Shown here one piece after another: positions 15,677-23,889 of a stretch of 39,643 nucleotides of DNA. The DNA comes from Thermoplasmata archaeon. Its GTDB lineage: Archaea > Thermoplasmatota > Thermoplasmata > Lutacidiplasmatales > UBA184. Under the pieces are notes generated by a model that saw only the letters and a program-made list of their open reading frames with translations, searched no databases and was not told where the DNA came from. Within the stretch, counting starts at the first letter, position 1, and each line of letters starts with the position of its first letter. The stretch spans positions 1 to 39,643 of the forward strand of contig JAKAWP010000008.1 in NCBI GenBank assembly GCA_021816955.1. The letters run 5' to 3'. Both the position numbers and the translations under genes were made by a program.

Positions 15677-16664
15677 CCCCCCCGTCCTCTCCGTTCGCGA
15701 CGTCTCCGTGGAACTGGGGGGGCGAGCGGTCGTCCGGTCCGCGTCGTTCACGCTGGCGCCGGGCGAACTGCTCGTGTTGATGGGACCCAACGGAAGCGGA
15801 AAGTCGACCTTGTTGCGAGCGCTCGTCGGGTTTGAGCCGATTCGCGCGGGCGCGATTGATCTCGAGGGCCGCGACATCCGCCGGGTCCCCCCCCACCGTC
15901 GGGGCCTCGTCCTCTTGGGCCAGGATCCGGGCCTATTTTCTCATCGGACCGTCTACGATAACGTCGCCTACGCCCCCCGCCTGCGGCGTTCGGACGAATC
16001 GACCGTCTCGGTGGAAGTCGGACGGGCGCTCGAGCTGGTGCGCCTCTCGGGATTCGAGCGCCGTCTCGTCGACCAGCTTTCCGGTGGAGAGCGTCAGCGC
16101 GTCGCTCTCGCCCGCGCCCTCGCGGCCCGGCCGTCCGTGCTTCTGCTCGACGAACCGTTCGAGGGGCTTGACCCCGATGTGCGCGGGGAGCTCCGCACGG
16201 AGTTTCGCGAGGCGCTCCGCGCCGCCCGGGTCGCCACCGTCTTGGTCACTCACGACCGGGAGGAAGGACTGCGCATGGGAGACCGGACCGCCCTCCTCTT
16301 TGACGGACGGATCGTTGCCGAGGGTCCCACGGAGGCGATCTTTGCTCACCCCCCCTCGCCGGTCGCGGCCCGGTTCCTGGGCTATGCGGTCTGGTCGGTG
16401 GACGGCATTTCGATCGCCGGACACCCGTCCGACGCGCGGTGGGGGGATGGGCGTCTGGCGTCGGGTCTCCCGGCGACCGTTATCGACTCCACGGTCCGTG
16501 GCTCGAGGGGGTGGCTCCGGGTGCGACTGTCGACCGGCCCGTCGATGGAGCTTGAACTCGATCCCAACGAGCGAACGCCGGAGCCGGGAACAACCGGCAC
16601 GGTCGACTTTCGCCGCCTCGTCCGATACCCCCGCGACCGGCCCGAGGATCGACCGCTCGCCTGA
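15663..16664 (+). CDS. thiQ: Thiamine-type ABC transporter ATP-binding protein
   Basis: A 333-residue ATPase with all ABC motifs: Walker A GPNGSGKST (about 41-49), Q-loop LLGQDPGLF, signature LSGGERQR, Walker B VLLLDEPFEGLD and the switch histidine in LVTHDREEG. The C-terminal extension (about 250-330, VDGISIAGHP to GTVDFRRLVRYP) looks like a TOBE domain, as in FbpC/PotA-type importers and longer than E. coli ThiQ. It starts with GTG inside the permease gene (14-bp overlap). It powers import by the preceding two proteins, and the operon is under the TPP riboswitch. Confidence 0.9.
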   Translation: MAAGSPPVLSVRDVSVELGGRAVVRSASFTLAPGELLVLMGPNGSGKSTLLRALVGFEPIRAGAIDLEGRDIRRVPPHRRGLVLLGQDPGLFSHRTVYDNVAYAPRLRRSDESTVSVEVGRALELVRLSGFERRLVDQLSGGERQRVALARALAARPSVLLLDEPFEGLDPDVRGELRTEFREALRAARVATVLVTHDREEGLRMGDRTALLFDGRIVAEGPTEAIFAHPPSPVAARFLGYAVWSVDGISIAGHPSDARWGDGRLASGLPATVIDSTVRGSRGWLRVRLSTGPSMELELDPNERTPEPGTTGTVDFRRLVRYPRDRPEDRPLA

Positions 16665-16709
16665 CCGCGGGGCGCGGGTCCGGGCCCATCCAGAGCCCGG
16701 ACGATGCGG

Positions 16710-18128
16710 CTAGGCGGAGTGCCGTCCGTCGCCCGTCGGGGCGGTCGACCGGGAGGCGAGCCGCTCGACGGTCTCCTTCACGGCCGCGACCGCCCGGTTC
16801 GCCAGTGATTGGGCGGTCGACCGGTCGTGGGCTTCGGCAAAGACGCGGACGAGCGGCTCCGTGCCGCTCGGGCGCACCAGGACCCACGTCGCGCCGAAAT
16901 ACGCCTTCACCCCGTCGAGCGTCACCACGCGGTCGCTCCCCCGGCCGAATGTCGCCTCGAGTTCGGAGATGACTCGCTCTCGTAGCGTCGCCGGGCAGGC
17001 GACCTTCTCCTTGACCAGCGCCCGCTCGGGCAGTTCGCGAACAAGTTCGCCGAGATCCCGGCCCGTCCGCGCCAGCAGCTCGAGCACGCCCGCGGCGCTC
17101 CGCAGTCCGTCGCGGGCCAGCTGAAAGGTCGGGAAGATCAGGCCGCCGTTCTCCTCCCCCCCGAAAACCGCGCGGCGGTCTCGCATCTCACGGCAGACCG
17201 ACGGCGAACCGACGCGCGTGTACACTACGGACCCTCCGTTCGCGGCGACCGCTTCTTCGACGATCGACGAGGTCGTGACGGGGGTGACGACGACGCCGCC
17301 CTTCCGGGCGATCACCGCCTCTCGCGCGAGGAGCGCGAGCAGCTTCTCGCCGGGAACGTATTGGCCGGTCCGATCGATGAAGACGGCCCGGTCGGCGTCG
17401 CCGTCGTGGGCGATGCCGAGATCCGCGCCCAGCGCCGGGACGGCCCGGGCGAGGTCGACCAGGTTCGCCTCCGTCGGTTCCGACAAATGACCGGGGAACG
17501 TTCCGTCGAGGTGGCCGTTCAGCGTCACGACGCGGCAGCCGAGCCGCCGAAGCAGGTACGGGGAGCTGACGACGGAAGCGCCGTTCCCGCAATCGAGCAC
17601 GACCGTAAACCGGCGCCGACGGATCTCGTCGGCGGCGACCGATCGTTCGATCCCATCGGAGTAGGTTCGCGCGCCGTCGTCGCGAGCCGTGCTCGCTCCG
17701 ATCCGGTCGAACGGCGCCGACGGATCGACGGCTCGCTCCATCGCCGTTTCGATCGCCCCTTCCACGGCAGGGGTCGCCTCGAGCCCGTCGGCGCCAAAGC
17801 ACTTGAACCCGTTGAACTCCGGCGGATTGTGCGACGCCGTGACGACCACGCCAAAGACGGCGCCCCACCGGGGGAGCAGGTACTGGTGGGCCGGCGTCGG
17901 TAGCACGCCCGAGTCCACCACAAAGTGGCCCGCGAGGGTGAGGACCGATCGCACGATCGCGGACAACGCTTCGCTCGACGTACGACCGTCGCGACCGACT
18001 AGGATCGGATGCTCCGGCGAAGACGGCGGCGCGGTCGCGGCCACGGCGCTCGCAAACGTCCGGGCGAACGCCGGCGTGAGCGTCTCTCCCACTACCTCCC
18101 GGATGCCGTTCGTGCCGAACCGAGGCAT
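16710..18128 (-). CDS. Phosphohexomutase (phosphoglucosamine/phosphomannomutase family)
   Basis: A 472-residue alpha-D-phosphohexomutase with all four signature loops: phosphoserine loop VVTASHNPPEFNG (Ser99), metal-binding DGDADR (242-247), sugar-binding GEENGG (324-329) and phosphate-binding RPSGTEP (419-425). It starts MPRFGTNGIREVVG, typical of archaeal GlmM-like enzymes. It moves phosphate between C1 and C6 of glucosamine, mannose or glucose; the substrate cannot be settled from sequence. The ATG at 18128 lies about 30 bp from a TTATAC element on the minus strand (around 18158), supporting a leaderless or short-leader mRNA. It is divergent from aconitase. Confidence 0.9.
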   Translation of the reverse strand: MPRFGTNGIREVVGETLTPAFARTFASAVAATAPPSSPEHPILVGRDGRTSSEALSAIVRSVLTLAGHFVVDSGVLPTPAHQYLLPRWGAVFGVVVTASHNPPEFNGFKCFGADGLEATPAVEGAIETAMERAVDPSAPFDRIGASTARDDGARTYSDGIERSVAADEIRRRRFTVVLDCGNGASVVSSPYLLRRLGCRVVTLNGHLDGTFPGHLSEPTEANLVDLARAVPALGADLGIAHDGDADRAVFIDRTGQYVPGEKLLALLAREAVIARKGGVVVTPVTTSSIVEEAVAANGGSVVYTRVGSPSVCREMRDRRAVFGGEENGGLIFPTFQLARDGLRSAAGVLELLARTGRDLGELVRELPERALVKEKVACPATLRERVISELEATFGRGSDRVVTLDGVKAYFGATWVLVRPSGTEPLVRVFAEAHDRSTAQSLANRAVAAVKETVERLASRSTAPTGDGRHSA

Positions 18129-18225
18129 GCGCGCTGCCCCTTCACCCCCTTCGAGAGTATAAGCGTGACAACGGCCGCTCGATCCCCGCCGCAGGGGCCA
18201 TAAGCGGCGGTGCCGTGCGAGCGCC

Positions 18226-20916
18226 ATGACCGGCGAGCAAGCGGCCAAGGCGCGCACCCTCCTTCGGGTGGGCGACGAGACGGCATGGGTCTATTCGATC
18301 GACGGGCTCGAAGGGGTCGACCCCGCCCGGCTGACCCGCCGCCCGCGCACGGTGCGCCTCTTGCTCGAGAACGCCGTGCGGAACGCGGCGAAGAGCGGGG
18401 TCGATCGCGCCGCGCTCGTCGCGCTCGCGGAGGGACGTCCGATCGCGGCCGGCACCGAGCTCCCGTTCTTCCCGACCCGAGTCCTGCTGCAGGATTTCAC
18501 CGGCGTTCCGGTGCTGGTCGACCTCGCGACGTTGCGAAGCGCCATGGCTCGCTCGGGCGAATCGCCGCACGCGATCAACCCGACCGTGCCGGTCGACCTG
18601 ATCGTCGACCACTCGGTTCAGGTCGACAGCTACGCCTCTCCGAAGAGCCTTCTGATCAACCTCGACCGCGAGTACGACCGCAACCACGAGCGCTACCGAC
18701 TGTTGCGGTGGGCGAAGGATGCGTTCGACCGATTGACGGTTGTTCCTCCGGGGAACGGCATCTGCCACCAGGTGAACCTCGAGCACCTCGCCACCGTCGT
18801 GCACCGCGAGGACGGCCCGGACGGCCCCCTCCTTTCTTGGGATACCCTGATCGGAACCGACTCGCACACGACGATGGTGAACGGTCTCTCGGTCCTCGGC
18901 TGGGGCGTCGGGGGGATCGAGGCCGAAGCCGTGCTCTTGGGCGAGCCGTACTTCCTGCCCCCACCGATAGTCGTGGGAGTGGAGCTGACCGGGACCCTAC
19001 CCGAGGGAGCGACCGCGACCGACCTCGTGCTGACGATCACCCACCGCCTGCGCGAGCACGGCGTGGTCGACAAGTTCGTCGAGTTCTGCGGGCCCGGGGT
19101 CACCGCCCTCAGCGTACCGGACCGAGCGACGATCGCCAACATGTGCCCGGAGTACGGCGCGACGGCGGCGTTCTTCCCGGTCGACGACGCCACCCTCGCC
19201 TACCTCCTAGGGACCGGACGGCCGGAATCGCTCCGGCGGCGCGTGGAAGCGTACGCGAAGCTCCAAGGGGTCTGGGGCTCACCGGACGCGAGCGAGCTCG
19301 ACTTCGACGAGCGGCTTCGGATCGACCTCGGATCGATCGTCCCGACCATCGCCGGGCCGAAGAATCCGGAAGAGAGCATCCCGCTCTCCGAAGCGAAGGC
19401 GGCGTTCGAACGGGCCCGACAGTCGTATCGGGCCGCGCATCCGCTCCGCGCCGCTCCGCCGTCGAACGGGAAGGCGGGCCGGCCCGTCGTCTCCGATGGT
19501 TCGGTCGTGATCGCGGCGATCACGAGCTGCACGAACACCTCCAACCCGACTGTCATGGTCGGGGCCGGACTCTTGGCTCGGAAGGCCCGGGCCCTCGGGC
19601 TTTCCGTGCCGCGATACGTGAAGACTTCGCTCGCCCCCGGCTCCAAGGTCGTGACGGCCTACTTGGAGCGGGCCGGACTGCTCGACGACCTTTCGGCGCT
19701 CGGATTCTCCGTCGTCGGGTACGGATGCACGACCTGCATCGGCAACTCCGGGCCGCTGCCGCCGGAAGTCGCCGCGGCGATTGAGGCGCAAGATGCCTAC
19801 GTGGCCGCGGTCTTGAGCGGGAACCGCAACTTCGAGGCGCGCATCCACAACCAAGTGCGGGCGAATTACCTCGCCTCCCCCATGCTCGTCGTCGCCTACG
19901 CGCTGGCGGGTCGCATGGACATCGACCTCACGCGCGAGCCGCTCGGGACCGTCGACGGCGGCCGTCCGGTCTTCCTGAAGGACGTCTGGCCGACCGGCCG
20001 GGAGGTCCGCGAACTCGTCGATGCCTCCCTCGACCCGAAGATGTTTGTTGAGAAGTACCGACAGATCGACCGAGGGGACGCGCACTGGGAGGCGCTCGAC
20101 CCCCCGTCGGGCGATCTCTACCCGTGGGATCCCCGCTCGACGTACGTGGCCGAGGCGCCGTATCTCGACCTGCCGCCCGTGTGGGGAGCGGACGGCCGGA
20201 TCGCCGTCGACGGCGCCCGCGCGCTCGCGGTCTTCGGCGACCGGGTGACGACCGACCACATCTCCCCGGCCGGGGAGATTCCCCCCGATACCCCCGCGGG
20301 TCGCTATCTCTCCGAGCGCGGCGTGCCGCCCGGGGCGTTCAACACCTACGGCTCGCGCCGGGGCCACCACGAGGTGCTGATCCGCGGAACGTTCGCGAAC
20401 GTCCGACTCCGCAACGAGCTCGTCGCCCCGAAGGAAGGGGGGTGGACGCGTCACTTCCCCGACGGCGAAGTGATGACGATCTACGACGCCGCGATGAAGT
20501 ACCGCGCGGAGCGCGTCCCGCTCTTGATCGTCGCGGGGCGCAGCTACGGGCAAGGCAGTTCGCGGGACTGGGCAGCGAAGGGGCCCCGGCTGCTCGGCGT
20601 CGGAGCGGTCCTCGCCGAGAGCTTCGAGCGGATTCACCGCAGCAACCTTCTCGAAATGGGGGTGCTCCCGCTCCGGTTCGACGCCGGCGATTCGTGGCGG
20701 TCGCTCGGGTGGACCGGTTCGGAGCGGTTCGCGTTGGAATCCGGCCCGCTCGCCCCCAAGATGCCGGTGGCGATTACGGCTCGCCGACCCTCGGGGGAGA
20801 CGGTCCGGTGCACCGCGATCGCCGAGCTGAACTCTCCGGTGGAAGTGGAGTATTACCGGGCGGGCGGAATCTTGCCGTACGTGATGGCCCAGCGGTTCCG
20901 ACGCTCCCCCGGTTAA
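18226..20916 (+). CDS. acnA: Aconitate hydratase (AcnA/IRP type)
   Basis: An 896-residue protein, the normal length for AcnA/IRP-type aconitase. The [4Fe-4S] ligands are Cys435 (ITSCTNTSNP), Cys501 and Cys504 (GYGCTTCIGNSGPL). Substrate-site stretches include DSHTTMVNGL, SLAPGSKVV and, in the swivelling C-terminal domain, YGQGSSRDWAAKGP. It converts citrate to isocitrate. CATAAG at about 18199-18204 lies 25 bp before the ATG, which fits a leaderless transcript. Its stop overlaps the convergent GtrA-like gene by 4 bp. The isocitrate dehydrogenase further along (34432-35541) would use its product. Confidence 0.97.
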   Translation: MTGEQAAKARTLLRVGDETAWVYSIDGLEGVDPARLTRRPRTVRLLLENAVRNAAKSGVDRAALVALAEGRPIAAGTELPFFPTRVLLQDFTGVPVLVDLATLRSAMARSGESPHAINPTVPVDLIVDHSVQVDSYASPKSLLINLDREYDRNHERYRLLRWAKDAFDRLTVVPPGNGICHQVNLEHLATVVHREDGPDGPLLSWDTLIGTDSHTTMVNGLSVLGWGVGGIEAEAVLLGEPYFLPPPIVVGVELTGTLPEGATATDLVLTITHRLREHGVVDKFVEFCGPGVTALSVPDRATIANMCPEYGATAAFFPVDDATLAYLLGTGRPESLRRRVEAYAKLQGVWGSPDASELDFDERLRIDLGSIVPTIAGPKNPEESIPLSEAKAAFERARQSYRAAHPLRAAPPSNGKAGRPVVSDGSVVIAAITSCTNTSNPTVMVGAGLLARKARALGLSVPRYVKTSLAPGSKVVTAYLERAGLLDDLSALGFSVVGYGCTTCIGNSGPLPPEVAAAIEAQDAYVAAVLSGNRNFEARIHNQVRANYLASPMLVVAYALAGRMDIDLTREPLGTVDGGRPVFLKDVWPTGREVRELVDASLDPKMFVEKYRQIDRGDAHWEALDPPSGDLYPWDPRSTYVAEAPYLDLPPVWGADGRIAVDGARALAVFGDRVTTDHISPAGEIPPDTPAGRYLSERGVPPGAFNTYGSRRGHHEVLIRGTFANVRLRNELVAPKEGGWTRHFPDGEVMTIYDAAMKYRAERVPLLIVAGRSYGQGSSRDWAAKGPRLLGVGAVLAESFERIHRSNLLEMGVLPLRFDAGDSWRSLGWTGSERFALESGPLAPKMPVAITARRPSGETVRCTAIAELNSPVEVEYYRAGGILPYVMAQRFRRSPG

Positions 20917-21416
20917 CCGTCGGGGGCCACAGCCGGCGTCGACGTGCCGCGGAAGTTGAGCGTTCGGTTTCCGACGAAGCCGATGACGCTCCCCGCGACG
21001 ATCCCCGCGGCTTGGGCGAGCAACGGCGCGTATCCCCACGCGAGTCCCGCCGCAAGCACGGCCTCGTTCACCCCGAGCGAAAGTGCGGCGAACCCGAAGT
21101 AGATTGCAAAGTGCTGCGCGGGATGGGCGGATCGGAGCGGCGCGAAGGTCCACCGCCAGTTCCACGTGAAGTTCCAACTCGTCGCGACGAGGAAGGCGAC
21201 CACGCTCGCGACGAACGCGACGGCGCCCAGCGTAAGCGCAGCGTCGAACACGACGAGGTTGACGGCGACCCCCGAGAGCCCCACGAGGGCAAACTTAGCG
21301 AATCGAACCGGCTCGTCTCGCCAGCGCCGGAGGACCTCCCACGCGGCCTCGGTGGCGCCGTTATGCGTATCGGCCAGCCCCGACCACGGGGCTCGCCGGC
21401 CAAGCGGTCTGGTCAC
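20913..21416 (-). CDS. GtrA-like family membrane protein
   Basis: The product has four hydrophobic segments and the GtrA signature: RFAKFALVGLSGVAVNLVVFD at the first membrane segment, then SWNFTWNWRWTFAP and the C-terminal VIGFVGNRTLNFRG, the NR-x-x-x-F ending typical of the family. GtrA-like proteins are thought to help move polyprenyl-linked sugars across the membrane. GTG at 21416 (167 residues) was chosen since a GCTTAAGTC element lies about 45 bp upstream on the minus strand; the only ATG, at 21536, lies beyond that element. Start is uncertain; family is firm. Confidence 0.8.
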   Translation of the reverse strand: MTRPLGRRAPWSGLADTHNGATEAAWEVLRRWRDEPVRFAKFALVGLSGVAVNLVVFDAALTLGAVAFVASVVAFLVATSWNFTWNWRWTFAPLRSAHPAQHFAIYFGFAALSLGVNEAVLAAGLAWGYAPLLAQAAGIVAGSVIGFVGNRTLNFRGTSTPAVAPDG

Positions 21417-21646
21417 GCCGGACGTGGAGGGTCCCCCCGCACCGTGGACCGGCTCGGGACTTAAGCGCTTTCTGTCAGAGACCGCGCGATCATACGGAAC
21501 GAGCCGGCCGCCTAGGTGCCCGGCTTCCCTCGACATTCGCGAGCCGAACCGGTCCGGTGGCGAGGCGGGTCGGGACGTGGTCGCCTTCCATCAAGGTGCG
21601 GTCGCTGGGGCGAAATGGTCAAGACCGGGGATCTCTTCGTTCCTCC

Positions 21647-22189
21647 ATGACCGGCCCGCGGCTATTTTGTCGGTTTCAACCGGATCGGAAGTTCTCGCCC
21701 GCGATTCACGAGATCCCGCCGGAAGGGTTCTGTCTCGATGTGTTTTGGGTGGTCCGGCGGCGCGACGCGCCGAACCAGGTGCTGCTCGGCCAGATCGAGC
21801 CGCGCGAAGTCTGGCAAGAGGTGGGGGGGATCATGCCGAGCCGACTAGCCGAGGTGGCCGAGGGGTGGATGCTTCCGTCATCGCACCTCGTGTACGGCGA
21901 GTCTCCCGACGCGGCGGCGCGTCGGGTCGCGTCCGAGCAGCTCGGTCTATCCCTGGAATTCCCAACTATCGAGCGCGTCGTCTCCGAAACGTACCGGCCG
22001 TCCTACTACCCCCACGGGGGCGACCACTGGGACCTTCAGTTCATCTACGGGACGCGCGCGGATCCCGAGACGATTCGCCCCCCGAGCGGCTTGTGGCGAC
22101 GGCTTGAATTCCGCTCCCGCTCGGATCTCGACGGTCGGCCGATCGTCCGATCGCACGGGGATATTCTCGACTACGTCGGCGTCCGTTGA
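21647..22189 (+). CDS. Nudix-like protein with degenerate Nudix box
   Basis: A 180-residue product from ATG 21647. The region HLVYGESPDAAARRVASEQLGL resembles a Nudix box in spacing (G-E-S at the front, R-x-x-x-E-x-x-G at the back), but the REx2EE core reads R-V-A-S-E-Q, so at least two metal-binding glutamates are replaced. The surrounding pattern, FCLDVFWVVRR before and a Tyr/Pro-rich loop (ETYRPSYYPHGGDHWDLQFIYG) after, fits the Nudix fold and resembles GDP-mannose hydrolase relatives, which also deviate from the motif. Activity is therefore doubtful and the substrate unknown. No strong promoter element is seen. Confidence 0.55.
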   Translation: MTGPRLFCRFQPDRKFSPAIHEIPPEGFCLDVFWVVRRRDAPNQVLLGQIEPREVWQEVGGIMPSRLAEVAEGWMLPSSHLVYGESPDAAARRVASEQLGLSLEFPTIERVVSETYRPSYYPHGGDHWDLQFIYGTRADPETIRPPSGLWRRLEFRSRSDLDGRPIVRSHGDILDYVGVR

Positions 22190-22276
22190 GCGGCCGCCCG
22201 ACCCGGGAGATTCCACGGGGAGGCGGGAGCGGTCATCGGGTTTCCGAGCATCGCGAAAACCAGCTGCTTCCCCGAA

Positions 22277-22385
22277 CGCCCGTGCTGGGATTCGAACCCA
22301 GGTCTGAGGCTCCGCAGGCCTCTAGGATAATCCATCGTAGCGAACGGGGGTCGCTTCCCCTCGCTCGTAGCTACCCCACACGGGC
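22277..22385 (-). tRNA. tRNA-Arg (anticodon GCG) with probable D-loop intron
   Basis: Read on the minus strand, acceptor arms GCCCGTG (22379-22385) and CACGGGC (22278-22284) pair fully, with discriminator G at 22277. The T-arm is CTGGG-TTCGAAT-CCCAG. The anticodon arm GAGGC-CTGCGGA-GCCTC gives anticodon GCG, decoding CGC and CGU. The whole is 109 nt. The excess lies in the D-loop: TAGC (nt 13-16) pairs with GCTA (45-48), flanked by 3-nt bulges TAC (17-19) and CGA (49-51), and a stable hairpin sits inside. That is a bulge-helix-bulge motif; cutting in the bulges removes 32 nt and leaves a 77-nt tRNA. No CCA is encoded. The tRNA call is firm; the exact intron borders are inferred. Confidence 0.88.
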
Positions 22386-22427
22386 ACGGAGGAGCACGGC
22401 ATCACTTCGCGGTCGAGCGGCGCGCGG

Positions 22428-22434
22428 TATAAAA
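22428..22434 (-). promoter_or_regulatory. TATA box for tRNA-Arg
   Basis: TATAAAA on the plus strand reads TTTTATA on the minus strand. It lies about 46 bp before the tRNA 5' end, leaving a leader of about 20 nt. On the other side it is too far from gatD, which has its own element near 22509. Confidence 0.55.
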
Positions 22435-22504
22435 CGGATGGCTCACCTCCGCGCGCGCCGCGCGCGCCCCTCCTCCGCCGCGCCGCGGCTTCCCCCGCGT
22501 CATA

Positions 22505-22512
22505 CTTTATAG
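22505..22512 (+). promoter_or_regulatory. TATA box for the gatD operon
   Basis: CTTTATAG is a good archaeal TATA match, about 46 bp before the gatD ATG at 22555, giving a predicted leader near 20 nt. Confidence 0.55.
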
Positions 22513-22554
22513 CGCGCCCTCCTCCCGGGTAGTCGAGCGGCGGAGTTTCAAGCG

Positions 22555-23889
22555 ATGGACCGACCTCGGGCCCGGGACGCCGGCGATCCGCTCGCGGCGT
22601 TCGCCCCCGGCGACGCTGTCGAGATCCGAGAGCCGACCGGCCGCGTCTGGCGCGGCGTTCTCATGCCCCGGTCCGAATTCTCCGGCGACCGGATCGTGAT
22701 CCTGAAACTGGACAGCGGCTACAACGTCGGGATCCGCTTGGTCTCCGGCGCGACGGTGAGTCGCGGGGAGCGGCCGGGCGCCCCGACGCCCGCCATCGAA
22801 TCGACGGCTCCTCCGTCGCTGGCGGCGACGGCGAGCGACCGCTCGTCCCCAACGGGACCCCCTGTCGCGGTGCTGACCACGGGAGGAACGATCGCGTCGC
22901 GCGTCGACTATGAAACCGGTGGCGTTCGACCGGTAGAGAGTGCGGACGAACTCCTCCGTTTCTATCCCGACCTTGCTGGTCGGTCGACGATCCAGCTCGT
23001 CCCGGTCTTCGATCGGTTGAGCGAGAACCTCACCCCGGACGATTGGGTTACGCTCGCTCGAACGACGGTGGCGGCGTTCGCCCGAGGGGCCCGCGGCGTG
23101 GTCGTGACCCACGGAACGGACACGATGGCGTACACCGCCGCCGCCTTGGCGTTCCTCCTCGAAGAACTCCCGGGGCCGGTCGTGCTGACCGGCGCCCAGC
23201 GTTCACCCGACCGGCCGTCGTCCGATGGTGCCTCCAACCTGCGCGCGGCGCTCCGCCTCGCGAGCGAGGCGTCGTTCGGCGAGGTCGTGGTGGTGATGCA
23301 CGCCGGGTTGTCGGATGATCGGTTCGCGATCCATCGCGCGACCCGCGTCCGCAAGATGCACTCGAGCCGGCGCGACGCCTTCGCCTCGCGCAACGTTCCT
23401 CCGCTCGGATTCGTCGAAAATGGGACGGTCCGATGGACCTCCGACGTCCGGCCCGCCCGAGCCGGGCCGCCGCGCCTCTCGGGGCCCCTCGAGAGCCGGG
23501 TGGCGCTCGTCTGGGCGTACCCGGGAATGGACCCCGATCGGACCGAAGCGTTCGTCCATGACGCCCGAGGGGTCGTCGTGGCCGGGACCGGTCTCGGCCA
23601 CCTGCCCGAAAATCAGCTCCCGTGGATCCGGCGGGCGGTCGATCGCGGCACCGTCATCGCGATGACGACCCAGTGCCTCGAAGGACGAGCGGATCCGTTC
23701 GTCTACGCCACCGGCCGCGAACTCGTCCGCTCCCAAGTCGTGTTCCTCGACGAGATGTTGCCCGAGGTCGCCTACGTCAAGATGGCTTGGGTCCTCGGCC
23801 GGACGAACTCGCCCGCCGAGGCGCGCGCGCTATTGTTGGCGGACCGGACCGGGGAGATCGGCGGGCGCCGGGTGGGAGCCGACGGATGA
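22555..23889 (+). CDS. gatD: Glutamyl-tRNA(Gln) amidotransferase subunit D
   Basis: A 444-residue protein with the two parts of GatD: a small N-terminal beta domain (about 15-70, GDAVEIREPTGRVWRGVLMP) and an L-asparaginase-like domain. The asparaginase motifs are VLTTGGTIAS (about 106-115, catalytic Thr) and VVVTHGTDTMAYTA (about 183-194, second catalytic Thr/Asp pair). It releases ammonia from glutamine for GatE, which converts Glu-tRNA(Gln) to Gln-tRNA(Gln), the archaeal route to glutamine tRNA. It overlaps gatE by ATGA at 23886-23889, so the subunits are translationally coupled. The N-terminal domain separates it from free asparaginases. Confidence 0.95.
   Translation: MDRPRARDAGDPLAAFAPGDAVEIREPTGRVWRGVLMPRSEFSGDRIVILKLDSGYNVGIRLVSGATVSRGERPGAPTPAIESTAPPSLAATASDRSSPTGPPVAVLTTGGTIASRVDYETGGVRPVESADELLRFYPDLAGRSTIQLVPVFDRLSENLTPDDWVTLARTTVAAFARGARGVVVTHGTDTMAYTAAALAFLLEELPGPVVLTGAQRSPDRPSSDGASNLRAALRLASEASFGEVVVVMHAGLSDDRFAIHRATRVRKMHSSRRDAFASRNVPPLGFVENGTVRWTSDVRPARAGPPRLSGPLESRVALVWAYPGMDPDRTEAFVHDARGVVVAGTGLGHLPENQLPWIRRAVDRGTVIAMTTQCLEGRADPFVYATGRELVRSQVVFLDEMLPEVAYVKMAWVLGRTNSPAEARALLLADRTGEIGGRRVGADG

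Noticed and set aside
18210-21177. Long frames of 524 and 632 residues overlapping aconitase in other frames
   Set aside because: Arg/Pro/Gly-rich shadows of a highly conserved gene in GC-rich DNA.
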